Shown: piece after piece, positions 1 to 7,729 of the stretch | Layout: the number at the start of each line of letters is the position of its first letter | Numbering within the stretch: the stretch's first letter is position 1 | Notes under the pieces: model-generated | Database searches by the model: none | The model's input: the letters and a program-made list of their open reading frames with translations, nothing else | Told to the model about the DNA's origin: nothing | DNA from: CAZPMT01 sp964587655 | GTDB taxonomy: Bacteria; Hydrogenedentota; Hydrogenedentia; Hydrogenedentales; SLHB01 | DNA: 18,262 nt | Assembly: GCA_964587655.1 (NCBI GenBank) | Contig: CAZPMT010000115.1 | Span: 1 to 18,262 of the forward strand | Reading direction: 5' to 3' | Made by a program: the position numbers and the translations under genes

Positions 1-2
1 TT

Positions 3-3000
3 TTCACGGACACGACGTTTCTTTACGATGGCGACGTTCCCATCCAGATCGGCGTAAATCCGGACACGATAGAGCCCCGCAGGGTGGCGGTATTGCGCGG
101 AAAGGTCACTAACCGCGACGAACAACCAATCCCTGGGGTACGCATAGTCGTATTGAATCATCCTGAATACGGCCAGACGCTCACGCGAGAAGACGGCATG
201 TTCGATCTGGCCGTCAACGGCGGCGGCCTGCTGACGGTGGAGTATGAGAAGGCCGATTATCTTGGCGCGCAACGTCAAATCAACGCGCCTTGGCGGGATT
301 ACGTGTGGTTGCCGGAGGTGGTGCTGACCCAACTGGACCCGGTTGCCACGACGATTGATTTCTCCGAGCCGATGCAGGTCGCGCAGGGCAGCGTGGTTTC
401 GGACAGTCACGGCACGCGGCGCAACACGCTTCTGTTTCCGCAAGGCGCGAAAGCGCGCATGAAGTTCCGGGGCGGCGGGAGCAAATCGCTCGGAACGTTG
501 ACGGTCCGAGCGACGGAATACAGTACGGGCGAGGAAGGACCCAAGGCGATGCCGGCGCAGTTGCCCCCGAACAGCGGCTACACGTACTGCGTCGAGTTCA
601 GCGCCGATGAAGCCAAGTCGCGCGGCGCAAAGTTGGTCGAGTTCGCTGAGCCCGTGATCAGCTATGTAGAGAACTGGCTGAACGCGGGCGTGGGCTGGGC
701 GGTGCCGCTTGGCTACTACGACCCCGAACGCGGCCTGTGGGTAGCCTCCGACAGCGGCCGCGTGATCAAGATCCTGTCCGAGGAAGGCGGCATTGCGGCG
801 ATCGATGTCGCGGGTCAGGGTCTGGCTGCCGACGCGGCGGCGTTGGCGGCGCTAGGGATCACCGAAGCGGAGTTGCACCGGCTGGCCGAACTATACGAGC
901 CGGACCAGAGCCTGTGGCGTATGCCGATCCCGCACTTCTCGGCATGGGACGCCAACTGGCCCTTCGGCCCGCCTAGTGATGCCGAGTATCCCGATCCCGA
1001 TTGGGACGAGGACGCGCCCCCGAAGATCACGTGCCCTGAGAAAGGCTCGGTCATTGAGGTGTACCGTCAAGCCCTCGGAGAAGCCGTTGAGGTCGTAGGT
1101 ACGCCCTTTACGCTCCACTATTGGAGTGATCGCGTGCCGGGCAATCGAGATCCCTACAAACTCGATATCCCGCTGACCGGCGCCACGGTCCCCGAAAGCC
1201 TGATCGGCGTGAAACTGGAGATTTCCGTGGCCGGACATCACGAGACGTATTCCGTTGAGCGCGACCTTGAATGCCTGCACCAGCCGCCGTTGCTGGCGGC
1301 GTCGCCGCCTAAGAGCATCGGGGTTGGTTCGGCGAACCCGGCATCGCCGGAGAAGAGGCGCAAGAACCTGGTGACCGACATCACCAGCCAGACCTACACC
1401 TTCGTGTGGGACGGTCTGGATGCCTATGGGCGCGAACTGCTCGGCCGCCTGCCTCTATTCGTGCGTATTGGCTACGAGTATTGCGGGCAGTATCAGCAGA
1501 CCAGCCGGTTCGGCTACAACGGCGGCGGCAACATCGAGGGAAGCAGGACCCGTGAAACGGTAACGCTGTGGCGCGAATTCCAACGGCATGTCGGCAGCCT
1601 CGCGAGGGCTCAAGCCCGGCATTTGGGAGGCTGGTCGCTCTCGGCGCGCCACCAGTACGATCCGACGAGCCGTGTCCTGTACCTCGGTGACGGCCGCCAA
1701 CGCGTGGCGGACCCGTTGATGATGACCATTGACACGGTCGCCGGCAACGGCGGGAACCAACCTCTCCCGGAAATAAATACGGAGGCGTTGACGGCGCTCG
1801 AAGCCGGCATCCCCGAACCGGGAGCGATCCGTGTGGGACCGGACGGTTCGCTCTACCTGCTCCACGCGTATCTGCGGCCGGATCCAGTTGCCATGTGTGC
1901 GGCGATCCTTCGGATTGATCCCGATGGTGAGGTCCATGTCGTCCAGAAGGACCTTCCTCTCTATTACATGGACAATCGCCGTACGCACTTGTTTGCGCTG
2001 GCCCTGGGACCGGACGGGAGCATCTACTATGCGGTGGCCGCGCTCTGCCGCGCCTATTCCGACCAACTGCAAGTGTTTCGTCTTTCGCCTTCGGGCGGCG
2101 TCGAGCTTGTGGCGGGCAGGTCCACGTTTGATCCATGGCAGAACTGGAACTACGGGGAGGGCATTCCTGCCATCGAGGCGGACATTTGGGCTCGTCCTCC
2201 GACCGTGTGGGGGCCTGGACAGAACTACATCAGGCTATACGCTGCTCTTGCCGTGGGTCCTGACGGATCGGTCTACGTCTCCGACGGGAGTGTGGTGCGC
2301 CGCGTTACTCCGGATGGCATCATCACCCGCTTCGCGGGCGGTCCTTTCTCCTATGAGGGGGGCGGTGACGGCGGTCTCGCCGTGAACGCGGGGATGGCAC
2401 AAGTCTGGGATATCGAGGCGGCGCCCGATGGCTCCGTCTACATCGCCGAGTGGTGCCGGATCCGTCGCGTTAGCCCTGACGGCATCATCCACACCGTGGC
2501 CGGAGGCCCGCAGGCCCTGGACCCCGCGCATCCCTGGAACAATGGGGATGGTGGGCTTGCCATAGAGGCGCTGCTGCCCGGGGACTATGATTTCCTCTTC
2601 CAATTCACGCTGGCGCCAGACGGGAGCATCTACATCGCGGAGGGGAACAGATATTCCTTGCAAGATACGCATCGCATCCGTCGAATCGATCCCCACGGCA
2701 TAATCAACACGGTGGCAGGTACAGGCAAGACGGGATTCAGCGGCGACGGCGGCCTCGCCACGCAAGCCCAGTTCAACTACCCCTGTACCATTGAGGCGGG
2801 ACCGGATGGAAGCGTCTACATTGCCGATGGATATAACAAACGCATTCGCCGCCTGTCGCCCACCTTGCCGGGCTATGGACTGGAGGACATCCTCATAGCC
2901 TCGGAAGACGGCTCGGAGGTGTATCTGTTCGATCACCGGGGCCGGCATCTCCAGACGCTGAATGCGTTGACGGGTGCGGTGATATATGAGTTCACGTACG

Positions 3001-5855
3001 ACACGCAAGGACGCCTGAGCGCCGTCACGGACGCGTATGGTCTGGTGACGGCCATCCAACGCGACGCGTCCGGATCCCCGACGGCCATCGTCTCGCCGTA
3101 TGGACAGCACACGAACCTGACCACGGACTCGAACGGGTTCCTGGAAACCATCCGGAATCCGATGAACGACGCCATCACGTTGACCAGCCTCCCGGGCGGG
3201 TTGCTCGATACCTTCACGGACTTCAACGGCGGAACGCATCAGTTCACGTATGATTCGCTGGGACGTCTCATCAAGGACGAGGACCCCGCGGGTGGATGGA
3301 AAGCGCTCGACCGCGTAGCCACCGGCCCGAGTTCCGAAGTCACGCTGACCACCGCGGGAGGCCAGACCCGGCAATACCGCATCGAGCAAACCGAATCCGG
3401 GGAAGTCCGTATGCTCAACGCTCTGTGTTGCGGAGCGCAACAGGAAACGACCTTCGGCGTGGATGGCCAGACGAGTGTTGCGCTCGCCGACGGCACGGTC
3501 TTCGACCTCACGCCCGGTTCGGACCCGCGATGGGGCGCTCAGGCGCCGACGCTCGGCCACGCCACGATCAGCACGCCGGGAGGTCTTACCGCCGAAATCA
3601 CCGGGACAAGCACGGCCACGCTCTCCGATCAGGCGGACCCGTTCAGCCTGGAAACGCTCACGGAGACCCAGGGCATTAACAACCGAACCTACACAAGCGT
3701 GTACGACGCCGCGACGCGTAAATGGACCGAGACAACTCCCGAAGGTCGCCGGCGCGTGGGCGAATACGACGCGCAGGGCCGCCTCATTCTCGAGGAACTC
3801 GTTGGCCTGGAACCGATGGTGTTTGCCTACGACGGCCACGGCCGACCGGTCTCGGTCACGTGGGCGCCGCAGGGGGCCGCGCGGACCTTCACGCTCGCCT
3901 ACAACGCCGAGGGTCGCCTCGACGCCCTCACCGATCCGCTGGGCCGGCAACGCCGTTTCACCAGCGACGGCACAGGCCGCGTCACCTCGATCACAAGCGA
4001 GGGCGGCCGGACCACCAGGTTCGCGTACGACGCCAACGGCAACATGACGTCGATCACTCTTCCCGGGCGGGCCGCGCACGCGTTCACCTACACGGCCGTG
4101 GACCTGCTGGCCTCCTATGAGCCGCCGGGCGGCAGCGCCTATCGCACGACATATGCGTACGACACGGACCGGCTGCCCACGGAGATCCTCCGTCCGGACG
4201 GCCGGCACATACGCTTCGGCTATGATACCGACGGACTCCTTGTGGCCATGGACGGCACGGATGATGCCGTGACCCACGCCTATGATGCCGCTGGCCGTCT
4301 GATCACTACGACGGACTCGGGCGGCGCCGTGGTGGGCTTCGCCTATGACGGTCCCTTCTTGACGGAGCAGTCCTGGAGCGGTCCCGTGACCGGCAGTGTG
4401 GCGTATACCTACGATGCGGACCTGGAATTGTCGTCCGTGAGCGTGAACGGCGAGGCGCCGGTCGCCTATTCGTATGACCGAGACGGGCTGCTCACGCAGG
4501 CCGGGGCGCTGGTGCTCACCCGGGACGCCGCCACGGGCTTGGTGACGGCCGCCGCACTGGGGGGCGTAACCGATGCGTGGAGCTACAGCGGCTTCGGGGA
4601 AACGGCCAGTCACGCGACAGCCTACGGCGGCACAACGTTGTACGCCGTGTCGTATCAGCGCGACAACCTCGGGCGTATTACCCGCGGGACCGAGACGGTC
4701 GGCGACGAGACGAAGGTCTATGATTACGCCTATCACGTCGCGGACTGGCTGTTCCAAGTCAAACGCAACGAGGTGGCCATCGAAACCTACACGTATGACA
4801 GCAACGGCAACCGGACGAGCAGCCCTGAACCCGGGGGCACGATATACGATGACCGGGACCGCCTGATGCGCTACGGCGGGAACGAGTACACGTATACGGC
4901 CAGCGGCGAACTGGCCAGCAAGACGACCGCCAGCGGGACCACGACGTACGCCTACGACGTCCTGGGCAACCTCAAACAGGTGGTGTTGCCGAACGGCGAC
5001 ACCGTGTCGTATGACGTGGACGGCCGGGGTCGGCGCCTCCGCCGTCGCGTGAACGGCGCAACGACGCAGGCGTTCCTGTACCAGGATGACATCAAGGTCG
5101 TCGCGGAGCTAAACGGCGCGGGCGACGTGGTAAGCCGTTTCGTGTATGGGCGCGAGTTGAACGTTCCCGCATACATGACGCGGGACGGGGCCACCTACCG
5201 GTTCGTCCATGACCACGTGGGAAGCCCGCGCCTGATTGTGGACCTGCAAACCGGCGCCGTTGCGCAACGTCTGGATTACGACGCCTTCGGTCGGGTAACG
5301 ACGGATACCAACCCTGGGTTCCAGCCCTTCGGCTTTGCGGGCGGCCTGTACGACCCGGCCACCGGTCTCACCCGCTTCGGTCTGCGGGACTACGACGCCG
5401 AGATCGGGCGCTGGACTGCGCAGGATCCGCTTCTATTCCGGGAGGACTGGGCCAATCTGTACACCTATGCCGGGAACGACCCGGTGAATGCGGTCGACCC
5501 GTTCGGGACACAGCGCACGATGGTTCCGCCAGACCTCCTGGAGTACATTGACCGGCTCAACAGCGAAGCGCACCGGAAGGACAGCGCCAAGGCAGCCGAA
5601 GACGCGAAAAGGGCCTCGGCCAAGCCGCAACCGCCGCCCAAACCGGACCCGCCTAAGGTGGACCCGCCAAAACCAGGAGGCAAATCTGCGAAGGACATCC
5701 GTGGCTTCGCGGGCGGCGCCAAGAAAGGGTTCGGTTTGATGAGGTGCTACTGGTGGATCATTATCAAGCCCAGTTTCATGTGCAGCATCATACGCGACCT
5801 GCCCGATTGCCCCGCACCGACGCCGGAGCAGAGGTACCTGAACGACCTCTCGTGA
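3..5855 (+). CDS. Giant RHS/YD-repeat protein with NHL propeller (5' partial)
   Basis: The reading frame is open from base 3, so the gene starts before the window; the GTG at 84 is only an internal codon. At least 1950 residues are visible. Numbering from the codon at 84: a carboxypeptidase-regulatory-like beta sandwich (about 3-88, PIPGVRI...DGMFDLAVNGGG); an NHL-type propeller (about 546-925) with repeated PDGSVYIAD, IRRVSPDGII and FSGDGGLA units; YD repeats (YDxxGRL, about 953-1700); then the RHS core signature (about 1706-1808) from HDHVGSPRLIVD through GLRDYDAEIGRWTAQDP to NDPVNAVDPFG. RHS proteins form a hollow beta shell that can enclose a variable C-terminal part, often a toxin, and act at the cell surface or are exported. 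Here the tail after the core is 115 residues: a Lys/Ala-rich helix, a proline-rich linker (PKPDPPKVDPPKPGG) and a Trp/Ile/Cys-rich end that I do not recognise. No immunity gene follows on this strand. It is probably cargo of the element ending at 7656. Confidence 0.93.
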   Translation, partial: FTDTTFLYDGDVPIQIGVNPDTIEPRRVAVLRGKVTNRDEQPIPGVRIVVLNHPEYGQTLTREDGMFDLAVNGGGLLTVEYEKADYLGAQRQINAPWRDYVWLPEVVLTQLDPVATTIDFSEPMQVAQGSVVSDSHGTRRNTLLFPQGAKARMKFRGGGSKSLGTLTVRATEYSTGEEGPKAMPAQLPPNSGYTYCVEFSADEAKSRGAKLVEFAEPVISYVENWLNAGVGWAVPLGYYDPERGLWVASDSGRVIKILSEEGGIAAIDVAGQGLAADAAALAALGITEAELHRLAELYEPDQSLWRMPIPHFSAWDANWPFGPPSDAEYPDPDWDEDAPPKITCPEKGSVIEVYRQALGEAVEVVGTPFTLHYWSDRVPGNRDPYKLDIPLTGATVPESLIGVKLEISVAGHHETYSVERDLECLHQPPLLAASPPKSIGVGSANPASPEKRRKNLVTDITSQTYTFVWDGLDAYGRELLGRLPLFVRIGYEYCGQYQQTSRFGYNGGGNIEGSRTRETVTLWREFQRHVGSLARAQARHLGGWSLSARHQYDPTSRVLYLGDGRQRVADPLMMTIDTVAGNGGNQPLPEINTEALTALEAGIPEPGAIRVGPDGSLYLLHAYLRPDPVAMCAAILRIDPDGEVHVVQKDLPLYYMDNRRTHLFALALGPDGSIYYAVAALCRAYSDQLQVFRLSPSGGVELVAGRSTFDPWQNWNYGEGIPAIEADIWARPPTVWGPGQNYIRLYAALAVGPDGSVYVSDGSVVRRVTPDGIITRFAGGPFSYEGGGDGGLAVNAGMAQVWDIEAAPDGSVYIAEWCRIRRVSPDGIIHTVAGGPQALDPAHPWNNGDGGLAIEALLPGDYDFLFQFTLAPDGSIYIAEGNRYSLQDTHRIRRIDPHGIINTVAGTGKTGFSGDGGLATQAQFNYPCTIEAGPDGSVYIADGYNKRIRRLSPTLPGYGLEDILIASEDGSEVYLFDHRGRHLQTLNALTGAVIYEFTYDTQGRLSAVTDAYGLVTAIQRDASGSPTAIVSPYGQHTNLTTDSNGFLETIRNPMNDAITLTSLPGGLLDTFTDFNGGTHQFTYDSLGRLIKDEDPAGGWKALDRVATGPSSEVTLTTAGGQTRQYRIEQTESGEVRMLNALCCGAQQETTFGVDGQTSVALADGTVFDLTPGSDPRWGAQAPTLGHATISTPGGLTAEITGTSTATLSDQADPFSLETLTETQGINNRTYTSVYDAATRKWTETTPEGRRRVGEYDAQGRLILEELVGLEPMVFAYDGHGRPVSVTWAPQGAARTFTLAYNAEGRLDALTDPLGRQRRFTSDGTGRVTSITSEGGRTTRFAYDANGNMTSITLPGRAAHAFTYTAVDLLASYEPPGGSAYRTTYAYDTDRLPTEILRPDGRHIRFGYDTDGLLVAMDGTDDAVTHAYDAAGRLITTTDSGGAVVGFAYDGPFLTEQSWSGPVTGSVAYTYDADLELSSVSVNGEAPVAYSYDRDGLLTQAGALVLTRDAATGLVTAAALGGVTDAWSYSGFGETASHATAYGGTTLYAVSYQRDNLGRITRGTETVGDETKVYDYAYHVADWLFQVKRNEVAIETYTYDSNGNRTSSPEPGGTIYDDRDRLMRYGGNEYTYTASGELASKTTASGTTTYAYDVLGNLKQVVLPNGDTVSYDVDGRGRRLRRRVNGATTQAFLYQDDIKVVAELNGAGDVVSRFVYGRELNVPAYMTRDGATYRFVHDHVGSPRLIVDLQTGAVAQRLDYDAFGRVTTDTNPGFQPFGFAGGLYDPATGLTRFGLRDYDAEIGRWTAQDPLLFREDWANLYTYAGNDPVNAVDPFGTQRTMVPPDLLEYIDRLNSEAHRKDSAKAAEDAKRASAKPQPPPKPDPPKVDPPKPGGKSAKDIRGFAGGAKKGFGLMRCYWWIIIKPSFMCSIIRDLPDCPAPTPEQRYLNDLS

Positions 5856-6086
5856 CGCCGAAAAACCGAGTTTGAGCCCTACTGCGTTGCGCCGCACGAG
5901 AAGTAGTACTCATTGCTCAGCAACGACTTACGGAGGATGGCATAGTTCGGGGAATTTGTCGAGATCCACCTCCGTCTGCCAGGCTCTTCCTCGCGTTGAG
6001 CGCAGTCTTGAGCAGACCTTTGGGCGAGTGCAACAAGGTTCATGAACGGCAAGGGCTGACCGAGGTTTGGCGCGGAGGATCATCAA

Positions 6087-7322
6087 TCAGTTGGTGACGC
6101 GTTCCTGAGAGTTGTCTCTGAATCTCTCGTCGAACTCGACGCTTTGGATCAGTGCTTCGGGAATCAGGGTTGCGTAATGGCGTCGGCAGATATCTGGTGA
6201 GTTGCCCATCAAGGTTGAGATCTTATAGAGACTCTCGCCCTTCATGGCCAGCAGGCTTCCGAATCCGTGACGATAGTCGAGAGAACTCCATGGAAGACCT
6301 GCTTCGCGGTTGATGCGCCGGAGTGTTGCAGAGAAGTTGTTCGCATCCCAACGCTTTCCTCGAGGCGACGGAAAGTACCAACGACCTGGAACTTCTGGCC
6401 TCTCGTAGTGGTCGAGAAACTTACGTAGAGCGCTACTGATGGGTACCACGCGGTTCACTTTTGTCTTGCTCTCCCATGATTCGCCATTAACCGTCTTGGC
6501 TTGGACCCGTATGATGCCGTACTTGCCCGCATTCAGATCGACGTCCTCCGCCATGAGCCATAGTCCTTCCTCGCGCCGAAGGCCGGCGTAGATGTAAACG
6601 GCTACGAGCGTGCGCAACACAGGATGCTCTTTCAACACTTCGAATTGCTGATCGATCTGATCGAGTGACAGGAAACGAATCTGGGGCGCGCTTTCCTTGT
6701 ACCGTTTCACCTTGTCTACCGGGTTTACGTCCCCCGGCATGCGAACGCCGCTTTCGTCCATGGCCCAGGAGAACAGCCGGTGCAAGACTTCCCGGTACCG
6801 GTTGGCCGTCTTGGACTGCAGTTCATAACGCTGAACACTCTCGCGAATGAAATCGGCGATCTGTGAAGTTGTCATCTCTTCGAGGCACGTGGCCTCAATG
6901 TGAGGCTCGCGCAGCTCTTGACCCAAGTTGCTCTTTCCTCGCCGCGTGTTGGTTCTCTTGTGCTCCAACTCCGCACAAACAGGACCGAAGATTCCGCGAA
7001 GATACGACAGATCCGCTGTGAAGCCATGGCGCGTGCGTCTCGTTTTCATGCAAGCAATATACTTTGAGACAATGTTGCCAAGCGGTGTTCCTGACGGCAA
7101 AACGCTATCCCCTCCGTACGCCGACGCGGAACTAGATATCGGCCGCTTGTCTAACACGACCAGGGTCGGGTCCATTCCGGTACCTGCTGGTGTGGGCCCA
7201 TCGCGATCAAGATCCTCAGTGCGCAGAAGGGTATCGCCCTTCATGAGGAGCGATTCGGGAACGATCACGCGGACGCTCCGTTCCCCGTACTGCCAAATGA
7301 TCGACAGAGCGCATTCATTCAT
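6087..7322 (-). CDS. Tyrosine recombinase / integrase
   Basis: A site-specific recombinase that cuts and rejoins DNA through a tyrosine-DNA intermediate. Numbering from the TTG at 7361, the order is a basic N-terminal stretch, a SAM-like core-binding domain (about 93-203) and a catalytic domain (about 225-410). Catalytic positions visible: Arg262 in AGLRREE, a lysine near 299-301 in SKTKVNRVVPI, Arg364-His365 in LDYRHGFGS, and Tyr396 in RRHYATL. The usual His of HxLRH is Leu, and the usual GH of box III is GN (MGNSPDICRRHY), a variant seen in this family. I chose the ATG at 7322 (411 residues) because GGGA lies 7 bases upstream; the frame stays open to a TTG at 7361. The gene points away from the tRNA fragment at 7607-7656, the layout expected for the integrase of an element inserted in a tRNA gene. 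Base composition is visibly more AT-rich than the neighbours, consistent with transfer. Confidence 0.9.
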   Translation of the reverse strand: MNECALSIIWQYGERSVRVIVPESLLMKGDTLLRTEDLDRDGPTPAGTGMDPTLVVLDKRPISSSASAYGGDSVLPSGTPLGNIVSKYIACMKTRRTRHGFTADLSYLRGIFGPVCAELEHKRTNTRRGKSNLGQELREPHIEATCLEEMTTSQIADFIRESVQRYELQSKTANRYREVLHRLFSWAMDESGVRMPGDVNPVDKVKRYKESAPQIRFLSLDQIDQQFEVLKEHPVLRTLVAVYIYAGLRREEGLWLMAEDVDLNAGKYGIIRVQAKTVNGESWESKTKVNRVVPISSALRKFLDHYERPEVPGRWYFPSPRGKRWDANNFSATLRRINREAGLPWSSLDYRHGFGSLLAMKGESLYKISTLMGNSPDICRRHYATLIPEALIQSVEFDERFRDNSQERVTN

Positions 7323-7376
7323 TGAAGATTCCCATGTTTGCCAGAAATGGTCCAAGTGCAATCATACTTTCCGTAA

Positions 7377-7616
7377 TCACTTGTTCCCATCGGCCAATCC
7401 AAGCAGCGCTATCAGTAGCTTCTCGCGTTCCGCGTCGGACATGCCCTTGACGGCTTCGAGAATGCTGTCCGCGTTGGGCGCGGTCGGCGTGGCTTCGGGG
7501 GCGGGATTTTGGGTGTTTTCGGGGCAAATGTTGGGCGCAGAGTTGGGCGCAACGCTGGTTGTCACTTGTATGTCATTGGAGTCTAATGCGTTAGCATAGG
7601 ACTCCTGCGGAATCAT
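7377..7616 (-). CDS. Small hypothetical protein beside the integrase
   Basis: A 79-residue product of unknown function. The N-terminal half is a low-complexity Ser/Ala/Pro/Asn stretch with repeated APN units; the C-terminal 30 residues (SILEAVKGMSDAEREKLLIALLGLADGNK, here split as SILEAVKGMSDAEREK and LLIALLGLADGNK) look like a short amphipathic helix pair. It ends 54 bases before the chosen integrase start and runs in the same direction, so the two may be co-transcribed. The ATG start lies exactly opposite the CAT anticodon of the tRNA fragment, and its only upstream Shine-Dalgarno-like bases (AGGCGG) fall in tRNA-derived sequence. Small genes of this kind next to integrases can be excision or DNA-binding factors, but nothing here shows that. 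No signal peptide or membrane segment is visible. It could also be a chance frame; the helix-like C-terminus argues mildly for a real gene. Confidence 0.5.
   Translation of the reverse strand: MIPQESYANALDSNDIQVTTSVAPNSAPNICPENTQNPAPEATPTAPNADSILEAVKGMSDAEREKLLIALLGLADGNK
7473..7551. repeat. Three direct copies of GTTGGGCGC
   Basis: Identical 9-mers at 7473, 7530 and 7542 (the last two extend to GTTGGGCGCA and are 12 bases apart) lie between the integrase and the tRNA-derived junction. Short spaced direct repeats near an attachment site can be integrase arm-type or excision-factor sites. They also encode the repeated Ala-Pro-Asn of the small gene on the other strand, so coding constraint is an alternative explanation. 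Confidence 0.4.
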
Positions 7617-7656
7617 AATCCGCCTGTCGGCGGTTCGATCCCGTCCGCCGCTACCA
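7607..7656 (+). tRNA. 3' fragment of a CAU-anticodon tRNA (Met or Ile2); element attachment junction
   Basis: The sequence folds as tRNA positions 27 to 76. The anticodon stem GCGGA/TCCGC is perfect, the loop ATCATAA carries CAT at 7614-7616, the variable loop is CTGTC, and the T arm is GGCGG-TTCGATC-CCGTC (one G-T pair). The acceptor 3' strand is CGCCGCT, followed by the discriminator A and an encoded CCA. The matching 5' acceptor strand (AGCGGCG) and a normal D arm are not upstream, where a small gene and the integrase lie instead. This is the usual signature of a tRNA-targeting element: the 3' part of the tRNA is duplicated at one end and the complete gene sits at the other, outside this window. 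Position 32 is an atypical A, so the crossover may lie in the anticodon loop. It is not expected to yield a functional tRNA. Confidence 0.82.
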
Positions 7657-7665
7657 ATAAATACA

Positions 7666-7689
7666 GGGCTTTCGTGAAAGCGAAGGCCC
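7666..7689. terminator. Hairpin terminator after the tRNA fragment
   Basis: GGGCTTTCG pairs with CGAAGGCCC over 9 base pairs (one G-T) around a TGAAAG loop. On the plus strand it is followed by TTTGCTATTTG, which fits the original tRNA terminator. On the minus strand it lies about 40 bases after the isomerase stop and is followed by TGTATTTATT, so it may also end that gene run. Confidence 0.65.
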
Positions 7690-7729
7690 TTTGCTATTTG
7701 CGCCGTCTACGCTCCGTCTAACGGCGAGG

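Noticed and set aside
84..86. GTG as the start of the RHS gene
   Set aside because: The frame is open to base 3 and the upstream residues (TDTTFLYDGDVPIQIG) look like RHS-protein sequence, so this is an internal codon.
1700..2860. Tandem DNA repeat array in the RHS gene
   Set aside because: The repetition is at protein level (NHL units); the DNA copies are diverged and spaced as expected for propeller blades.
2235..4757. 840-residue open frame on the minus strand
   Set aside because: It lies wholly inside the RHS gene, has a composition driven by codon bias on the other strand (Arg/Gly/Val-rich) and shows no recognisable family.
5856..6086. Possible immunity gene or RNA between the RHS and integrase genes
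   Set aside because: Neither strand shows a convincing start, ribosome site or hairpin; the only small palindrome (TTGCT-C-AGCAA) is too weak.
7578..7656. A complete tRNA using GGAG/CTCC as its D stem
   Set aside because: The D loop would be about 20 bases, the D-stem bases break the usual pyrimidine-11/purine-24 pattern, and no 5' strand pairs with the acceptor CGCCGCT.
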